44,415 nt of DNA from Flammeovirga sp. OC4 (GCF_000812565.1 NZ_JTAM01000065.1:1-44415), one strand, 5' to 3'. Positions 6,319 to 15,897 are shown, counted from the first letter of the stretch. Numbers and translations are program-made. Notes: a model not told the origin generated them from the letters alone.

Positions 6319-9297
6319 ATGTATAAACTAGTAAAACTAGGTTTACTCACCTTGTTGCTAATTGGATTTGCTTGTCAAACCAAAATCAACGAGCAGGTTG
6401 TTACACCCAAAAATACAACTGATCAAAAATCAAATATAAGAATGCCATTTAGTCAAAAGGTATATCTTTTAAACAATAAAAACGGGTATTCAGACCTCTA
6501 CGAAGTAAAATACGATTTTCAAGGACTTGGTTCTTCTACTCTTCTAAACCACCTCAAAACATTTAATGGTCATTCACATATGACGGTTTCTCCAGATGGC
6601 GAAACACTCGTTATCGTTAATAACGGAAAAAATAAAAAAGGAATTAATGAAGGAAAAATATTCTTCTATCAACCAGAAAGCGGTGCTGAAAAAAGTTTCA
6701 AACTTAGGAAAGCAAATGGGAAAGGTGTAGTGAGAACTGACAAAAAAGTTGGGATTACACAAGTTGATTTTGACAGGAAAGGAAGGTTATTTATTGCTGG
6801 TGGTTTCTATGAAGTGGTTCCTACAAGGAGTTTATCAAATGGCAAACTAAAGGCAGTTTCTTTTAATTCGGATATCCGAGAATGGTGGGATTTTGCATCA
6901 CTCCAGGGCTCAACAATGGAATACCTAACAACAAAAAACTATCTAAGAGTTGCTGCAAATGATATGGTAATTGCTGAAGATGAGGATGACGATGATGATC
7001 AACTTACCAATGATTATTTCAGCAACGATCAGGTTTCTACTTCTTTTAATCCAAATTCAAAATTAAAGTTTAAGGGAGGAGATATTACCTTCACACAAAG
7101 TAGTGTTGAAACTGGAGGTTTCGAAGAAGAACATTTAATCACATTTACTCGTGCGTATGGTGGAGCCGCTATAAAAGTAAAAATTGGTATGGGAACAAAT
7201 GGCAAACCCAAAGTAAATGGGGAATACCTGTTCAATATCGATAGAAAAGTAACAGGAGCGGCATTAATGGGTGATAATCATGTTATAGTTTCCACTGCTG
7301 GGAGAAATGCATTTAAAATCTACTCGCTTGATGGTGATATAATTGCTTCTCCTAGCATTACTTTCACACAAGAGACCATTGACAAGGGGAAAAACTTCAC
7401 TAAGACATCAGCGGGTGATATGGCATGTACTCAAGTTTTTGATTTGGAGGGTGAAAGTGGCACAGATGGTTTGGTTACTGATAGAGTAATTCGTAACCCT
7501 GGTGGTGCAAATGACGATGCTTGGTTTCATGAGTATTGGAACTTGGCGGAAATGAAACTCTACCGACCTAATTATTCTTATGATGTCACACCTGATGATA
7601 TGCCTGACGTCAGTAAAGACCAAAGAAAAAATTCAGCAAACGCTGACATTGCAGACCTAAGAGAAAGACCAAAATTGTTTACTTCACTTGGAGGAAACGG
7701 AGGGTATGCTATTATGAAATTCCGAGCTCCTACTGTAGTCACAAACTCAACTTATATACAAGTCGTTGAAACCACCTGGGGAAGAAGTCCTGATTACGAA
7801 TATTATAAAAAAGACAATCAAGGTGTATATTATGAGGACAACTCAGCAATTCAAAGAGCATGGAATTCTTACTCCGAAAGAGCGAAAGTATACGTTTGGG
7901 TAGCTTCTGATGGAAAACAACCAAGATACATCAATGACAGTTGGATTGGAGATACAAATAGTAGTAGCAACATGGGACAATGGATAGAAATAGGTACAGC
8001 AAGGTTAACAAATAACATTTTCCCTCTAGCTCATATTGCAGAAAATACAAACGGTCTAAACTACGGAGATGTAATTCAATGGGTTAAAATAGTAGATCAC
8101 GAAAGTGAGGAAAGTGATTGTTTTGATATCAATTTTGTTTCTGCTTTTTCTAATTATTGTGAAGATTATGGAGCTGGTAACTTTGATAATATAGTAGATA
8201 AAAATGCCTTTGTCAGTAGATACCTAAGAGGGTATAACTATGCCGACCGACTAGATCAACATAACGAAGAAGGTCTTGTTACTTTCACTAATAATCCCAA
8301 AAGTGTACACCATAGTTTTATGAATAAAGACTTTGGAGATAACGTCATGGTAGTAAATGCTGCACAAAATGACAATTCTAATAGAAATTCTCATAATCAA
8401 CCAGGCAACGCCGATGATTCCAGAACATTCTTCAAAGATTATATTCCAGTATTGGCAGGAGAAACTTATTACTTCTCCGCTGAAGTATTGAATGTCATCC
8501 AATGGGGCGACCTTAATGATCCACTTTTAGATATGTATATTGATTACAATATTGGATTCAATAATGCCAATAGGGTTTCATTAGATCAACCTCTAAACCT
8601 TGTAGAAGGAGACTATTGGCAACAGATGTACCTTGAGTTTACCGCCCCAGCAAGTGGTATAGTGACTATTGGTATTGCTGAAATAAGTGATAAATGGCTC
8701 GGAAATGATTTTGCCATTGACAATATATCATTTAGTTGTACACCTCCTGTATGGCAGCGTGCCAGTCCATGTCTTGAAGTGTTGAAAATTAATTTTGAAG
8801 ATAACAATGATGCTCCTTTTACATCAGAATATGCGTTGGCTTCCAATACTTCAAATTCGTTGATTCCTCAAGGAAAATATATCATAACAGATGATCCTAG
8901 TTTTAATCATTTTTATTTCACCACTTTTGAAAACACATCAACAGCAATGATTGTCAATGGGTCTATTAGTTCATCAAACCCTGCCGCTTTAAGTACCAAT
9001 GTAATGGTGGAAAGTGGTGCACGATATACACTGTCTGTTGATTTAGGAGACATTAATATCAGTAATGATTCAGACATCAATTTGATTGTGACAATAGATG
9101 GAGTGGACTACCCTCATCTAGTACCAGATGTAAGTGGAAGTGCGACCAATGCTTGGACTACTTTTGAGAAGTGTTGGACTTCTAACTTTACAGGGTCCGC
9201 GACTATTTCAATAAGGACCGACAATAACGGTGCTGGTGGAAATGATTTTGGAATTGATAACTTGATCGTTAAAAAAGATTGTTCAGATTGTCAGTAG
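6319..9297 (+). CDS. large secreted protein with propeller-like and jelly-roll modules
   Basis: I do not recognise a named family for the full 992 residues. It starts with a hydrophobic signal ending in 'LIGFACQ' (Cys19), probably a lipoprotein signal although the lipobox is atypical. Residues about 40-420 contain short repeats such as 'HMTVSPDGETLVIVNN' and 'VDFDRKGRLFIAGGF' that look like blades of a beta-propeller. An acidic run (Glu220-Asp227) might bind calcium. Residues about 450-650 form a separate Trp-rich region. The last 340 residues hold two jelly-roll-like modules, each ending in a near-identical motif, 'GNDFAIDNISF' and 'GNDFGIDNLIV', as in carbohydrate-binding or surface-adhesion domains. 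No T9SS tail is seen; the protein ends in CSDCQ. It is a single-gene unit closed by a terminator. Confidence 0.75.
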   Translation: MYKLVKLGLLTLLLIGFACQTKINEQVVTPKNTTDQKSNIRMPFSQKVYLLNNKNGYSDLYEVKYDFQGLGSSTLLNHLKTFNGHSHMTVSPDGETLVIVNNGKNKKGINEGKIFFYQPESGAEKSFKLRKANGKGVVRTDKKVGITQVDFDRKGRLFIAGGFYEVVPTRSLSNGKLKAVSFNSDIREWWDFASLQGSTMEYLTTKNYLRVAANDMVIAEDEDDDDDQLTNDYFSNDQVSTSFNPNSKLKFKGGDITFTQSSVETGGFEEEHLITFTRAYGGAAIKVKIGMGTNGKPKVNGEYLFNIDRKVTGAALMGDNHVIVSTAGRNAFKIYSLDGDIIASPSITFTQETIDKGKNFTKTSAGDMACTQVFDLEGESGTDGLVTDRVIRNPGGANDDAWFHEYWNLAEMKLYRPNYSYDVTPDDMPDVSKDQRKNSANADIADLRERPKLFTSLGGNGGYAIMKFRAPTVVTNSTYIQVVETTWGRSPDYEYYKKDNQGVYYEDNSAIQRAWNSYSERAKVYVWVASDGKQPRYINDSWIGDTNSSSNMGQWIEIGTARLTNNIFPLAHIAENTNGLNYGDVIQWVKIVDHESEESDCFDINFVSAFSNYCEDYGAGNFDNIVDKNAFVSRYLRGYNYADRLDQHNEEGLVTFTNNPKSVHHSFMNKDFGDNVMVVNAAQNDNSNRNSHNQPGNADDSRTFFKDYIPVLAGETYYFSAEVLNVIQWGDLNDPLLDMYIDYNIGFNNANRVSLDQPLNLVEGDYWQQMYLEFTAPASGIVTIGIAEISDKWLGNDFAIDNISFSCTPPVWQRASPCLEVLKINFEDNNDAPFTSEYALASNTSNSLIPQGKYIITDDPSFNHFYFTTFENTSTAMIVNGSISSSNPAALSTNVMVESGARYTLSVDLGDINISNDSDINLIVTIDGVDYPHLVPDVSGSATNAWTTFEKCWTSNFTGSATISIRTDNNGAGGNDFGIDNLIVKKDCSDCQ

Positions 9298-9320
9298 TTT
9301 AATTTAAGCTTGCAAACACA

Positions 9321-9358
9321 AAAAGGGAATTACATAATTGTGATTCCCTTATTTTTTT
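9321..9358 (+). terminator. Rho-independent terminator
   Basis: The stem AAGGGAAT/ATTCCCTT (9323-9330 with 9343-9350), extended inward by a wobble and ACA/TGT around a TAAT loop, is followed by a T-run. It ends the large secreted-protein gene and separates it from the aminotransferase. Confidence 0.85.
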
Positions 9359-9391
9359 GTAGTTTTTGTAATTCAATTTAAATAGGAATAC

Positions 9392-10549
9392 ATGAATTAC
9401 GATTTTAATAAAATATACGATAGAGAAAGTACCTATACTGTTAAATACGGTTTGAAAAAACAGTTATTTGGTACTGAAGATATAATACCACTTTGGGTGG
9501 CAGATATGGACTTGGCTGTAGCACCTGAAATTGTAGAAGCATTACAAAAAAGAGTCAGTCATCCTATCTACGGGTATACTATGCAAACGGATGTTTTTTG
9601 GGAATCTGCACAAAATTGGATCAAGAAAAGACATCAATGGGACATTGCAAGAAATGAATTTGTATTTGCACCCGGAATTGTACCTGCACTTGGCTTCCTA
9701 GTCCAAGCCTTCTCTGAGGTCAATGATAAAGTAGGAATTTTCACTCCTGTTTATCCACCTTTCTACGAAAATGTGCAAAAGAATGAGAGGGAACTCATTA
9801 CTTTTTCATTGCAAAATAAAGACAACCGATATTTCATTGATTTTGATGAAGTGGAAGATGCAATGAAAAATGGTCTAAAGTTGATCGTTTTCTGTAATCC
9901 ACACAATCCCTCAGGTAGAATGTGGAACAAAGCAGAATTGAGCCAATTATTAGATTTATGTGAAAAATATGATGTCAACATCATTTCTGATGAAATTCAT
10001 GCTGATCTTACCCTTTGGGGAAATAAACATATTCCTTTTGCCTCTATTTCTGATATTGCAGAGCAGAGAGTAATTACTTGTATGGCTCCTTCTAAAACGT
10101 TTAACTTGGCAGGCTTAAATTGTGCTTATCTCATTTTTAAAAATGAAAAATTAAAAGCGAGATACCTTCGATTAGTGCAACATTTACACTTTGACTTTGG
10201 AGGAACTTTTGCCACTGAATCTATGATCGCTGCATACACTCAAGGAGAACAATGGTATCAAGGGCTTCTTCAACATATTGAACAAAACATTTCGTATGTA
10301 AAAGAAAAACTCAATCACTCTCCCATCAATGTAATGCATCCTGATGCGACCTACCTCCTATGGTTAAACTGTAAAACATTAGAACCAAGTGGTACTTTAC
10401 TTAAAGAATTTTTCTATAAAAAATGTAAAGTTGGTGTTCAAGATGGAAGGCAATTTGGAGTAGATGGCACTGGGTTTATGCGATTGAACACCGCAACACC
10501 CTTCCCAATTCTTGAAGAAGCAATCAATAGAATTACAAATTCTCTTTAA
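9392..10549 (+). CDS. patB: PatB/MalY-type C-S lyase (cystathionine beta-lyase-like)
   Basis: The 385-residue protein is a fold-type I PLP enzyme of the MalY/PatB group. Evidence includes 'PLWVADMDLAV' near the N terminus, 'CNPHNPSGRMW', 'SDEIHADL' (PLP ring-contacting Asp), and the Schiff-base lysine Lys235 in 'APSKTFNLAGL'. Members cleave C-S bonds in cystathionine or other cysteine conjugates, releasing pyruvate, ammonia and a thiol, and act in the cytoplasm. The family is often auto-annotated as an aminotransferase. It is alone on its transcript, with a terminator upstream. The gene is intact and of normal length. Confidence 0.88.
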   Translation: MNYDFNKIYDRESTYTVKYGLKKQLFGTEDIIPLWVADMDLAVAPEIVEALQKRVSHPIYGYTMQTDVFWESAQNWIKKRHQWDIARNEFVFAPGIVPALGFLVQAFSEVNDKVGIFTPVYPPFYENVQKNERELITFSLQNKDNRYFIDFDEVEDAMKNGLKLIVFCNPHNPSGRMWNKAELSQLLDLCEKYDVNIISDEIHADLTLWGNKHIPFASISDIAEQRVITCMAPSKTFNLAGLNCAYLIFKNEKLKARYLRLVQHLHFDFGGTFATESMIAAYTQGEQWYQGLLQHIEQNISYVKEKLNHSPINVMHPDATYLLWLNCKTLEPSGTLLKEFFYKKCKVGVQDGRQFGVDGTGFMRLNTATPFPILEEAINRITNSL

Positions 10550-10768
10550 GAAGGCGTAAAATTCATTATTTTTATAGTAAATTATATTAGTACTCTCTTA
10601 AAAATAATGTGAAACGAAGTTTTCAGAGAAGATATTGAAGCGACATGGAGAAAATTTATATTGAGTTACGACTTGAATTAGTTTACTCCTGTCTAATCGT
10701 TTCCTTCCTAAAACACTATTTCCGAATAAATTTTTCTGATATAAAAACTTTTTAAAACTAGTTTAAGA

Positions 10769-11539
10769 ATGAAGATCTTCAATCACTCATTACCATTTTT
10801 TTTCATTACAATGCTTCTATTTTCTTGTAGCGATGATGATACTCCGGCAACAGTTGAACCTTACTTTGAGGATAATCTGACATTAGATACTTGGGAAGAT
10901 AAAGGCTCTTATTTCAATCCTAGTGGATGGGAAACATCTAATGCCGGAACTTCCATTGTAGGTGTATTCAATGCTACAGAAGAAAAAACTGATGTAGTGA
11001 AAGGAAGTGCAGCAAAACTAGAAACTGCAAAAGTCATTTTTACAGGAATCGCCGCCTCTACTTTTTACACTGGAGCATTTGAATACAATTCAGCTGACCC
11101 CGCAAAAAGTGCAATTCTTGGTGTTCCATACACAAAGAGACCCAAAAGTATGTCATTTCATTACAAATACACTCCAGGCGACTTGTATGAGCAATACGTT
11201 AATACTACAGGAACTACCATTGTAGGAACTGATTCTTGCCTAGCCTATATGTATCTCCAAAAAAGAGAAGGTGATAAAATAGAAAGAGTCGGTACTGCTG
11301 CGATGCAGAATAGTGATATTGTAACAGATTGGACTGAAAAGAAATTAACCGTGCAATACGGAGAAATTCAAAACCCTGAGCCTGGCTTTAGACTTAGAGA
11401 AGACGAAACGGGATGGGCTGATGCTACTGCAACTCCAACTCATGTTATCATTGTATTTACTTCAAGTAGTGCTGGTGACTTTTTTAGAGGTGCAGTTGGG
11501 AGTGTGATGTATGTGGATGAAATTTCAATTGAATATTAA
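10769..11539 (+). CDS. PCMD-domain lipoprotein
   Basis: The 256-residue lipoprotein has a clear signal with lipobox 'LLFSC' (Cys20) followed by SDDD, the acidic tag that directs Bacteroidota lipoproteins to the surface. The rest matches the putative carbohydrate metabolism domain (PCMD): 'GWETSNAGT' near the N terminus, and the C-terminal 'DFFRGAVGSVMYVDEISIEY', a strongly conserved ending of that family. PCMD proteins are thought to be jelly-roll glycan-binding or cell-surface proteins. The next gene starts 2 bp after its stop, so the pair is co-transcribed and may form a surface complex with the beta-barrel protein. Confidence 0.78.
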   Translation: MKIFNHSLPFFFITMLLFSCSDDDTPATVEPYFEDNLTLDTWEDKGSYFNPSGWETSNAGTSIVGVFNATEEKTDVVKGSAAKLETAKVIFTGIAASTFYTGAFEYNSADPAKSAILGVPYTKRPKSMSFHYKYTPGDLYEQYVNTTGTTIVGTDSCLAYMYLQKREGDKIERVGTAAMQNSDIVTDWTEKKLTVQYGEIQNPEPGFRLREDETGWADATATPTHVIIVFTSSSAGDFFRGAVGSVMYVDEISIEY

Positions 11540-11541
11540 CT

Positions 11542-12285
11542 ATGAAAAACTTTCTTTTTGCTTTAATAACCCTAGTAATAACCCCTTTCTTGTCCTATAG
11601 TCAAGAAACTCAAAATACCGATCAAAAATGGAATGTAGGAGCAAGAATTGGATTTAACTTAGGAGCATCTGCACCATTTTATTTCCAAGATATGCCTGAC
11701 CGTTTTGAGTGGAATACAAGCTTCAATCCTACTATAGGTATCTACGGAGATTACAAATTAGGGAACCCTAGACAATCACTAAGAATAGAATTACTCTATA
11801 CTCGAAAAGGGAATAATACAACGGCTAATGTCACCGACCGCTACTTCAAATTCGGTGATAACAATGAAGGGTCTGTCACTGGAGAAGTTTATACAGAAAT
11901 AGATCTTCATTATATTGAATTACCTATTCAATTCCGATTACCACTCAGTAAAAAAGATAATGGTTGGTATGGCATTGCAGGAATTTACTTAGCTTATATG
12001 ATGAATGGATCCTTCGATGGGAAAGTACTACAAGGTAGTATTTTAACAGACGATACAGGCATGAGTGCCGAAGTTGGAAGAGACACCCCTTATGATTATA
12101 GTAATGACCTTGTTAATTTTGATTGGGGTGCACAATTTGGAGCACAGAAAGAAATCAACAAGTTTACAATTGACCTCCAAATATCATGGGGATTCAATGG
12201 CATTTTCCCGTTCGGGTATGAAACTGTTGATCCCAATTTGTTTAACTTATATGGCAAAATTGGAGCAACCTATAGATTGTATTAA
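11542..12285 (+). CDS. PorT-like outer-membrane beta-barrel protein
   Basis: The 247-residue protein has a Sec signal peptide (cleavage after about residue 20, 'FLSYSQ') and alternating hydrophobic/polar strands ending in an aromatic residue pattern ('YGKIGATYRLY'), as in the outer membrane beta-barrel family related to PorT. 'NVGARIGFNLG' and 'SLRIELLYTRKG' are typical opening strands. It starts 2 bp after the PCMD lipoprotein gene. It may anchor or export its partner, but that is inferred from position only. Confidence 0.78.
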   Translation: MKNFLFALITLVITPFLSYSQETQNTDQKWNVGARIGFNLGASAPFYFQDMPDRFEWNTSFNPTIGIYGDYKLGNPRQSLRIELLYTRKGNNTTANVTDRYFKFGDNNEGSVTGEVYTEIDLHYIELPIQFRLPLSKKDNGWYGIAGIYLAYMMNGSFDGKVLQGSILTDDTGMSAEVGRDTPYDYSNDLVNFDWGAQFGAQKEINKFTIDLQISWGFNGIFPFGYETVDPNLFNLYGKIGATYRLY

Positions 12286-12302
12286 AATTAGTCATAAAAT
12301 AA

Positions 12303-12339
12303 TAAAGCTCGATCCTATTCGTAAAAGGATCGAGCTTTA
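12303..12339. terminator. strong hairpin between convergent genes
   Basis: A perfect 14-bp stem (12303-12316 with 12326-12339) with a 9-nt loop lies between the convergent beta-barrel and MBL-rhodanese genes. The T-tracts are interrupted (TTCTTTCATTCTTTT on +), so it is probably a moderate bidirectional terminator. Confidence 0.75.
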
Positions 12340-12359
12340 ATTCTTTCATTCTTTTAATT

Positions 12360-13769
12360 TTATAAAGTAGAAGGACAGACAAGTTCCGTCGTCTTAATTC
12401 CTGCTTCCTTGATAGCTTTAAAACCTCCTTTGACATCTATGATATTTTCAAATCCTCTCGATTTCAAAATTGACGAGGCAATCATAGACCTATAACCACC
12501 CGCACAATGGATATGGTACGTTTGCGACCTGTCTAAATCAGACCATTCTGTATTGATAAAATCAAGTGGTTTATGTACTACTTTATCACTATCAATATGT
12601 TCCGATTTATACTCACCATCCTTACGAGCATCAATTACCGTAATATCTGTAGAAAGCTTATTTTTTAACTCCTCGGCTGAAATAGAAACAATCTCATCCA
12701 CTTCTTTACCAGCATTTTTCCAAGCTGCTATTCCACCTTCTAAATACCCCAAAGTATTGTCATAACCCACTCTTGATAATCGAGTGATCACCTCTTCTTC
12801 CTTGCCTTCATCTGCAACAATAACGATTGGCTGTTTTAAGTCTAAAATTAAGGCACCAACCCATGGAGCAAAGCCTCCATTTACTCCAATATTGATAGCA
12901 TTTGGAATAAAAGCATCTTTAAAAACTTGAGGGTCTCTTGTGTCTAAAACCAAAGCACCTTCTGCATTTACAACTTCCTCAAATAATTGAGGATTTAAAG
13001 CCACTGTTCCTTTCTCAAGAATAGTATCAATATTTTCATATCCCTCTTTATTCATTTTTACATTCTGAGGGAAATATTGTGGAGGAGTTGTTAATCCATC
13101 TGTCACTTCTTTGATAAACTCTTCTTTAGACATATCACTTCTCAATGCGTAGTTGGTTTTCTTTTGATTTCCTAAAGCATCAAAAGTTTCCTTACTCATG
13201 TTTTTCCCACAAGCAGAACCCGCTCCGTGTGCTGGATAGACAATCACATCATCATTTAAAGGCATGATTTTATTTCTCAAAGAATCAAAGAGCATCCCTG
13301 CTAAATCTTCTTGAGACAAATCTGATTTCACTGCCAAATCAGGTCTACCAACATCACCAATAAAAAGTGTATCTCCTGAAAAGATAGCATAATCTTTCCC
13401 CTCTTCATCAATGACTAAAAATGTAGTCGATTCTTGCGTGTGCCCAGGCGTATGTAAAACTTTAATAGTAATATCTCCTATTTTAAACTCCTCATTGTCT
13501 GAAGCAATATGGGCATCATAAGTTGTTTGAGCAGTGGGGCCAAAAACTATTGTAGCACCCGTTTTTTCTGCTAAAGAAACATGACCAGAAACAAAATCTG
13601 CATGAAAGTGGGTCTCAAAAATGTATTTAATTTTAGTGCCTTCTTTGTCTGCTTTTTCAGTATAGGGCTTTGTTTCTCTTAATGGATCCACAATTGCAGC
13701 CTCACCTTTTGACTCAATATAGTAAGCACCTTGAGCCAAACAGCCAGTATAGATTTGTTCAATTTTCAT
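12360..13769 (-). CDS. persulfide dioxygenase-like MBL protein with two rhodanese domains
   Basis: The 469-residue protein joins a metallo-beta-lactamase domain (1-250) to two rhodanese domains (about 260-350 and 365-460). The MBL part keeps the three iron ligands of ETHE1-type persulfide dioxygenases: His54 in 'THFHADF', His110 in 'TPGHTQES' and Asp133 in 'SGDTLF'. Phe59 replaces the histidine of the second metal site, consistent with a mononuclear iron enzyme. The second rhodanese has the active Cys422 in 'HCAGGYRS'. The first has no Cys in its loop ('VADEGKE') and is probably structural. It would oxidise protein or low-molecular persulfide to sulfite, with sulfur delivered by the rhodanese. 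It is second in an operon, 38 bp after sulP. Confidence 0.88.
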   Translation of the reverse strand: MKIEQIYTGCLAQGAYYIESKGEAAIVDPLRETKPYTEKADKEGTKIKYIFETHFHADFVSGHVSLAEKTGATIVFGPTAQTTYDAHIASDNEEFKIGDITIKVLHTPGHTQESTTFLVIDEEGKDYAIFSGDTLFIGDVGRPDLAVKSDLSQEDLAGMLFDSLRNKIMPLNDDVIVYPAHGAGSACGKNMSKETFDALGNQKKTNYALRSDMSKEEFIKEVTDGLTTPPQYFPQNVKMNKEGYENIDTILEKGTVALNPQLFEEVVNAEGALVLDTRDPQVFKDAFIPNAINIGVNGGFAPWVGALILDLKQPIVIVADEGKEEEVITRLSRVGYDNTLGYLEGGIAAWKNAGKEVDEIVSISAEELKNKLSTDITVIDARKDGEYKSEHIDSDKVVHKPLDFINTEWSDLDRSQTYHIHCAGGYRSMIASSILKSRGFENIIDVKGGFKAIKEAGIKTTELVCPSTL

Positions 13770-13807
13770 GATATAATAAGTTTATATGTTTAAAATCAGT
13801 ATGATGT

Positions 13808-15544
13808 TTATATTTTTCTTTCTTCAAATTCGTTGGATTGAATCGCTCTTTCAAAGTTAAGCGTTATTTCTTGTTGATTACCTTTCTGATCAAAAAAATC
13901 AATCGCATTTTGAACATCTAAGAAAAAATGATTTTTCCCTAAATTTTTGATAAACCCTACCCGATTTAAGAAATCTCGTACAGGTCCAATCATATCAGAG
14001 AAATATGTTTTAATCTTCATTTGTTGTAATTCGAGAATTAAATCCTCTAATACAGACAACGCCGTAGAATCGATATTAGACACACTTCCGAAATGAAGGA
14101 CAACCACTTCTAAAGTATCTTTCTTTTTTTCGACCTCTTGCAACACAAATTCATAAAAGTGATTACAATTTGCGTAGTACATTTGAGCATCCTGACGAAT
14201 GATCAAAACATCGTCACGTACCTCAACATCACTAAAACGATTTGTATTTCTATATTCATTACACCCCTTCAGCTTCCCTAAAACAGCGATATGAGGCATG
14301 GCTGTACGTCTTACTAACAATAACAAGGATAAGATCATTCCTGAAAGAATACCTATTTGAATTCCAAAAAACAAGGTTACCAGAAATGTAATGGTTAACA
14401 TATAGAAATCTTCCCTCTTTGTTTTCCATAATAACCTTGGGTATTCTGTATCAATTAACCCATACACTGCCACCAAGATAATTGCTCCTATGATAGCCAA
14501 GGGCAATTCTTCAAAATAGGGCGTTAAAAATAATAGTGTAAACAGTAAAATAACGCCACTAATTATATTTGCTAAATTAGTTATTGCACCTGATTGTTCA
14601 TTCACGGCTGACCTACTGAAACCTCCAGTGGTATGAAAAGCACCTAAAAATGAACCTATGATATCACTTAAACCCAAAGCAATAAACTCTCTGTTATTTT
14701 TGATTTTATATTCATTTTTATGCTTGAGTTGAAGTGCTTTTGAAACAGAAATAGATTCCATATAAGCGATCAATCCAATAATAGCCGATGCAGGCAATAA
14801 TTGTAGTATAAGATCCAGCTTAAAGTTAGGAATTTTCAATACCGGTAAACCACTAGGTATACTACCCAAAACTTTCACTTCCAAATGGAAAAAATACATT
14901 ATACCCAAACCAAATAATACCACCACTAATGAACCCGGAACCTTTTTTAACCATTTCTTAGTGAAATGAATAATAAACAAGCCCGAAATACCAATTAAAA
15001 TGGATTGCACATTAAAAGCATCAAATTGCTGAACTGTTGCCCATAAAACTTCTAAAGCCGTTCCTCTAGCGGTCAATTCAACTCCAAATAGATTTTTTAA
15101 TTGATCAATACCAATGATAAAGGCTGCCGCCGATGTAAAACCGCTAATCACAGGCTTACTCATGAAATTCACCAAGAACCCTAATCGGATCAACCCAAAA
15201 AACACTTGAAACAATCCAATCATTAAAGTAAGCAACAGTACTGCCTCAATGTAATTGTCTGAAGAGACTGACGCTATGGAAAAAACCGTTGCTGCGATCA
15301 ACATAGAGTCAATGGCTACCGGCCCTACAGAAACATGTCTTGATGTACCTAGTAGAGCATAAATAAATTGAGGAACCATGGCCGCATACAATCCATAAAC
15401 CGCAGGCATTCCAGCTAAACTAGCATAGGCCATCCCTTGTGGGATCAACATAATGCCAACCGTCAGTCCTGCAAATAAATCTCCGGAAAGATATGACTTC
15501 TTATAATGTTTGAGCCAAGGTGCTATCGTAAAGTGTTTTTGCAT
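13808..15544 (-). CDS. SulP/SLC26 anion transporter with STAS domain
   Basis: The 578-residue protein is a SulP-family permease. It begins with 'GDLFAGLTVGIMLIPQGMAYASLAGMPAVYG' (the SulP signature, seen as GLTVG.MLIPQGMAYA), has about 12-14 membrane segments, and ends with a cytoplasmic STAS domain (about 440-560, 'LHFGSVSNIDSTALSVLEDL'). SulP proteins transport sulfate, bicarbonate or other anions. With the persulfide-dioxygenase-like gene directly downstream, sulfate or sulfite movement is the likeliest role. The Crp/Fnr-type site and -7-like element upstream (15565-15610) suggest activation in step with the rhodanese gene at 1562-1825. Confidence 0.9.
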   Translation of the reverse strand: MQKHFTIAPWLKHYKKSYLSGDLFAGLTVGIMLIPQGMAYASLAGMPAVYGLYAAMVPQFIYALLGTSRHVSVGPVAIDSMLIAATVFSIASVSSDNYIEAVLLLTLMIGLFQVFFGLIRLGFLVNFMSKPVISGFTSAAAFIIGIDQLKNLFGVELTARGTALEVLWATVQQFDAFNVQSILIGISGLFIIHFTKKWLKKVPGSLVVVLFGLGIMYFFHLEVKVLGSIPSGLPVLKIPNFKLDLILQLLPASAIIGLIAYMESISVSKALQLKHKNEYKIKNNREFIALGLSDIIGSFLGAFHTTGGFSRSAVNEQSGAITNLANIISGVILLFTLLFLTPYFEELPLAIIGAIILVAVYGLIDTEYPRLLWKTKREDFYMLTITFLVTLFFGIQIGILSGMILSLLLLVRRTAMPHIAVLGKLKGCNEYRNTNRFSDVEVRDDVLIIRQDAQMYYANCNHFYEFVLQEVEKKKDTLEVVVLHFGSVSNIDSTALSVLEDLILELQQMKIKTYFSDMIGPVRDFLNRVGFIKNLGKNHFFLDVQNAIDFFDQKGNQQEITLNFERAIQSNEFEERKI

Positions 15545-15564
15545 TTGAGTGTTATTATCTGATG

Positions 15565-15572
15565 CAAATGTG
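15565..15572 (-). promoter_or_regulatory. -7 element of the sulP operon
   Basis: On the minus strand this reads CACATTTG, one change from TAnnTTTG. No TTG is present at the -33 position, which fits a promoter that depends on the activator site 29 bp away. Confidence 0.5.
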
Positions 15573-15593
15573 GAAAAAGAAAATGATAGTTAA

Positions 15594-15610
15594 TGTAACA
15601 ATCGTCACAT
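15594..15610 (-). promoter_or_regulatory. Crp/Fnr-family activator site upstream of sulP
   Basis: TGTAACAATCGTCACAT fits TGTGA-N6-TCACA with one change. The distance from its start to the start of the -7 element (29 bp) is the same as at the rhodanese promoter (1861/1890), which puts it near -41. Confidence 0.6.
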
Positions 15611-15860
15611 AAAATTTATTATTACTCCTTTTTATTTCAACTATACAATTGAAACACGTAGTACAGTATTAATGCTAAAATTAATGACGAAATTAAATAA
15701 TGATAGTAGGGTGTTCATGAACTGAATATTATTTTGGAACATCATGCATAAAAGACTAATATATATTTAATAAAATGTATTTTGATGACAATTAAATTCA
15801 AATAATCCAACTAACTTACGCAGTCATAATTCTAAATATATACACACCTATCTGCCGCTT

Positions 15861-15877
15861 TGTCAGTAAAACTGACA
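15861..15877 (+). promoter_or_regulatory. dyad upstream of the groESL sigma-54 promoter
   Basis: TGTCAGTAAAACTGACA is a perfect 7-bp inverted repeat with a 3-nt centre. It lies about 56 bp upstream of the predicted groESL start point, so it is a candidate binding site for a sigma-54 activator (bEBP). Confidence 0.55.
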
Positions 15878-15897
15878 TTTCTTAGGCATATTTTACA

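Noticed and set aside
12065-12340. Plus-strand frame of 91 codons over the beta-barrel gene end
   Set aside because: It overlaps the barrel gene in another frame, runs into the terminator hairpin and has no coding features.
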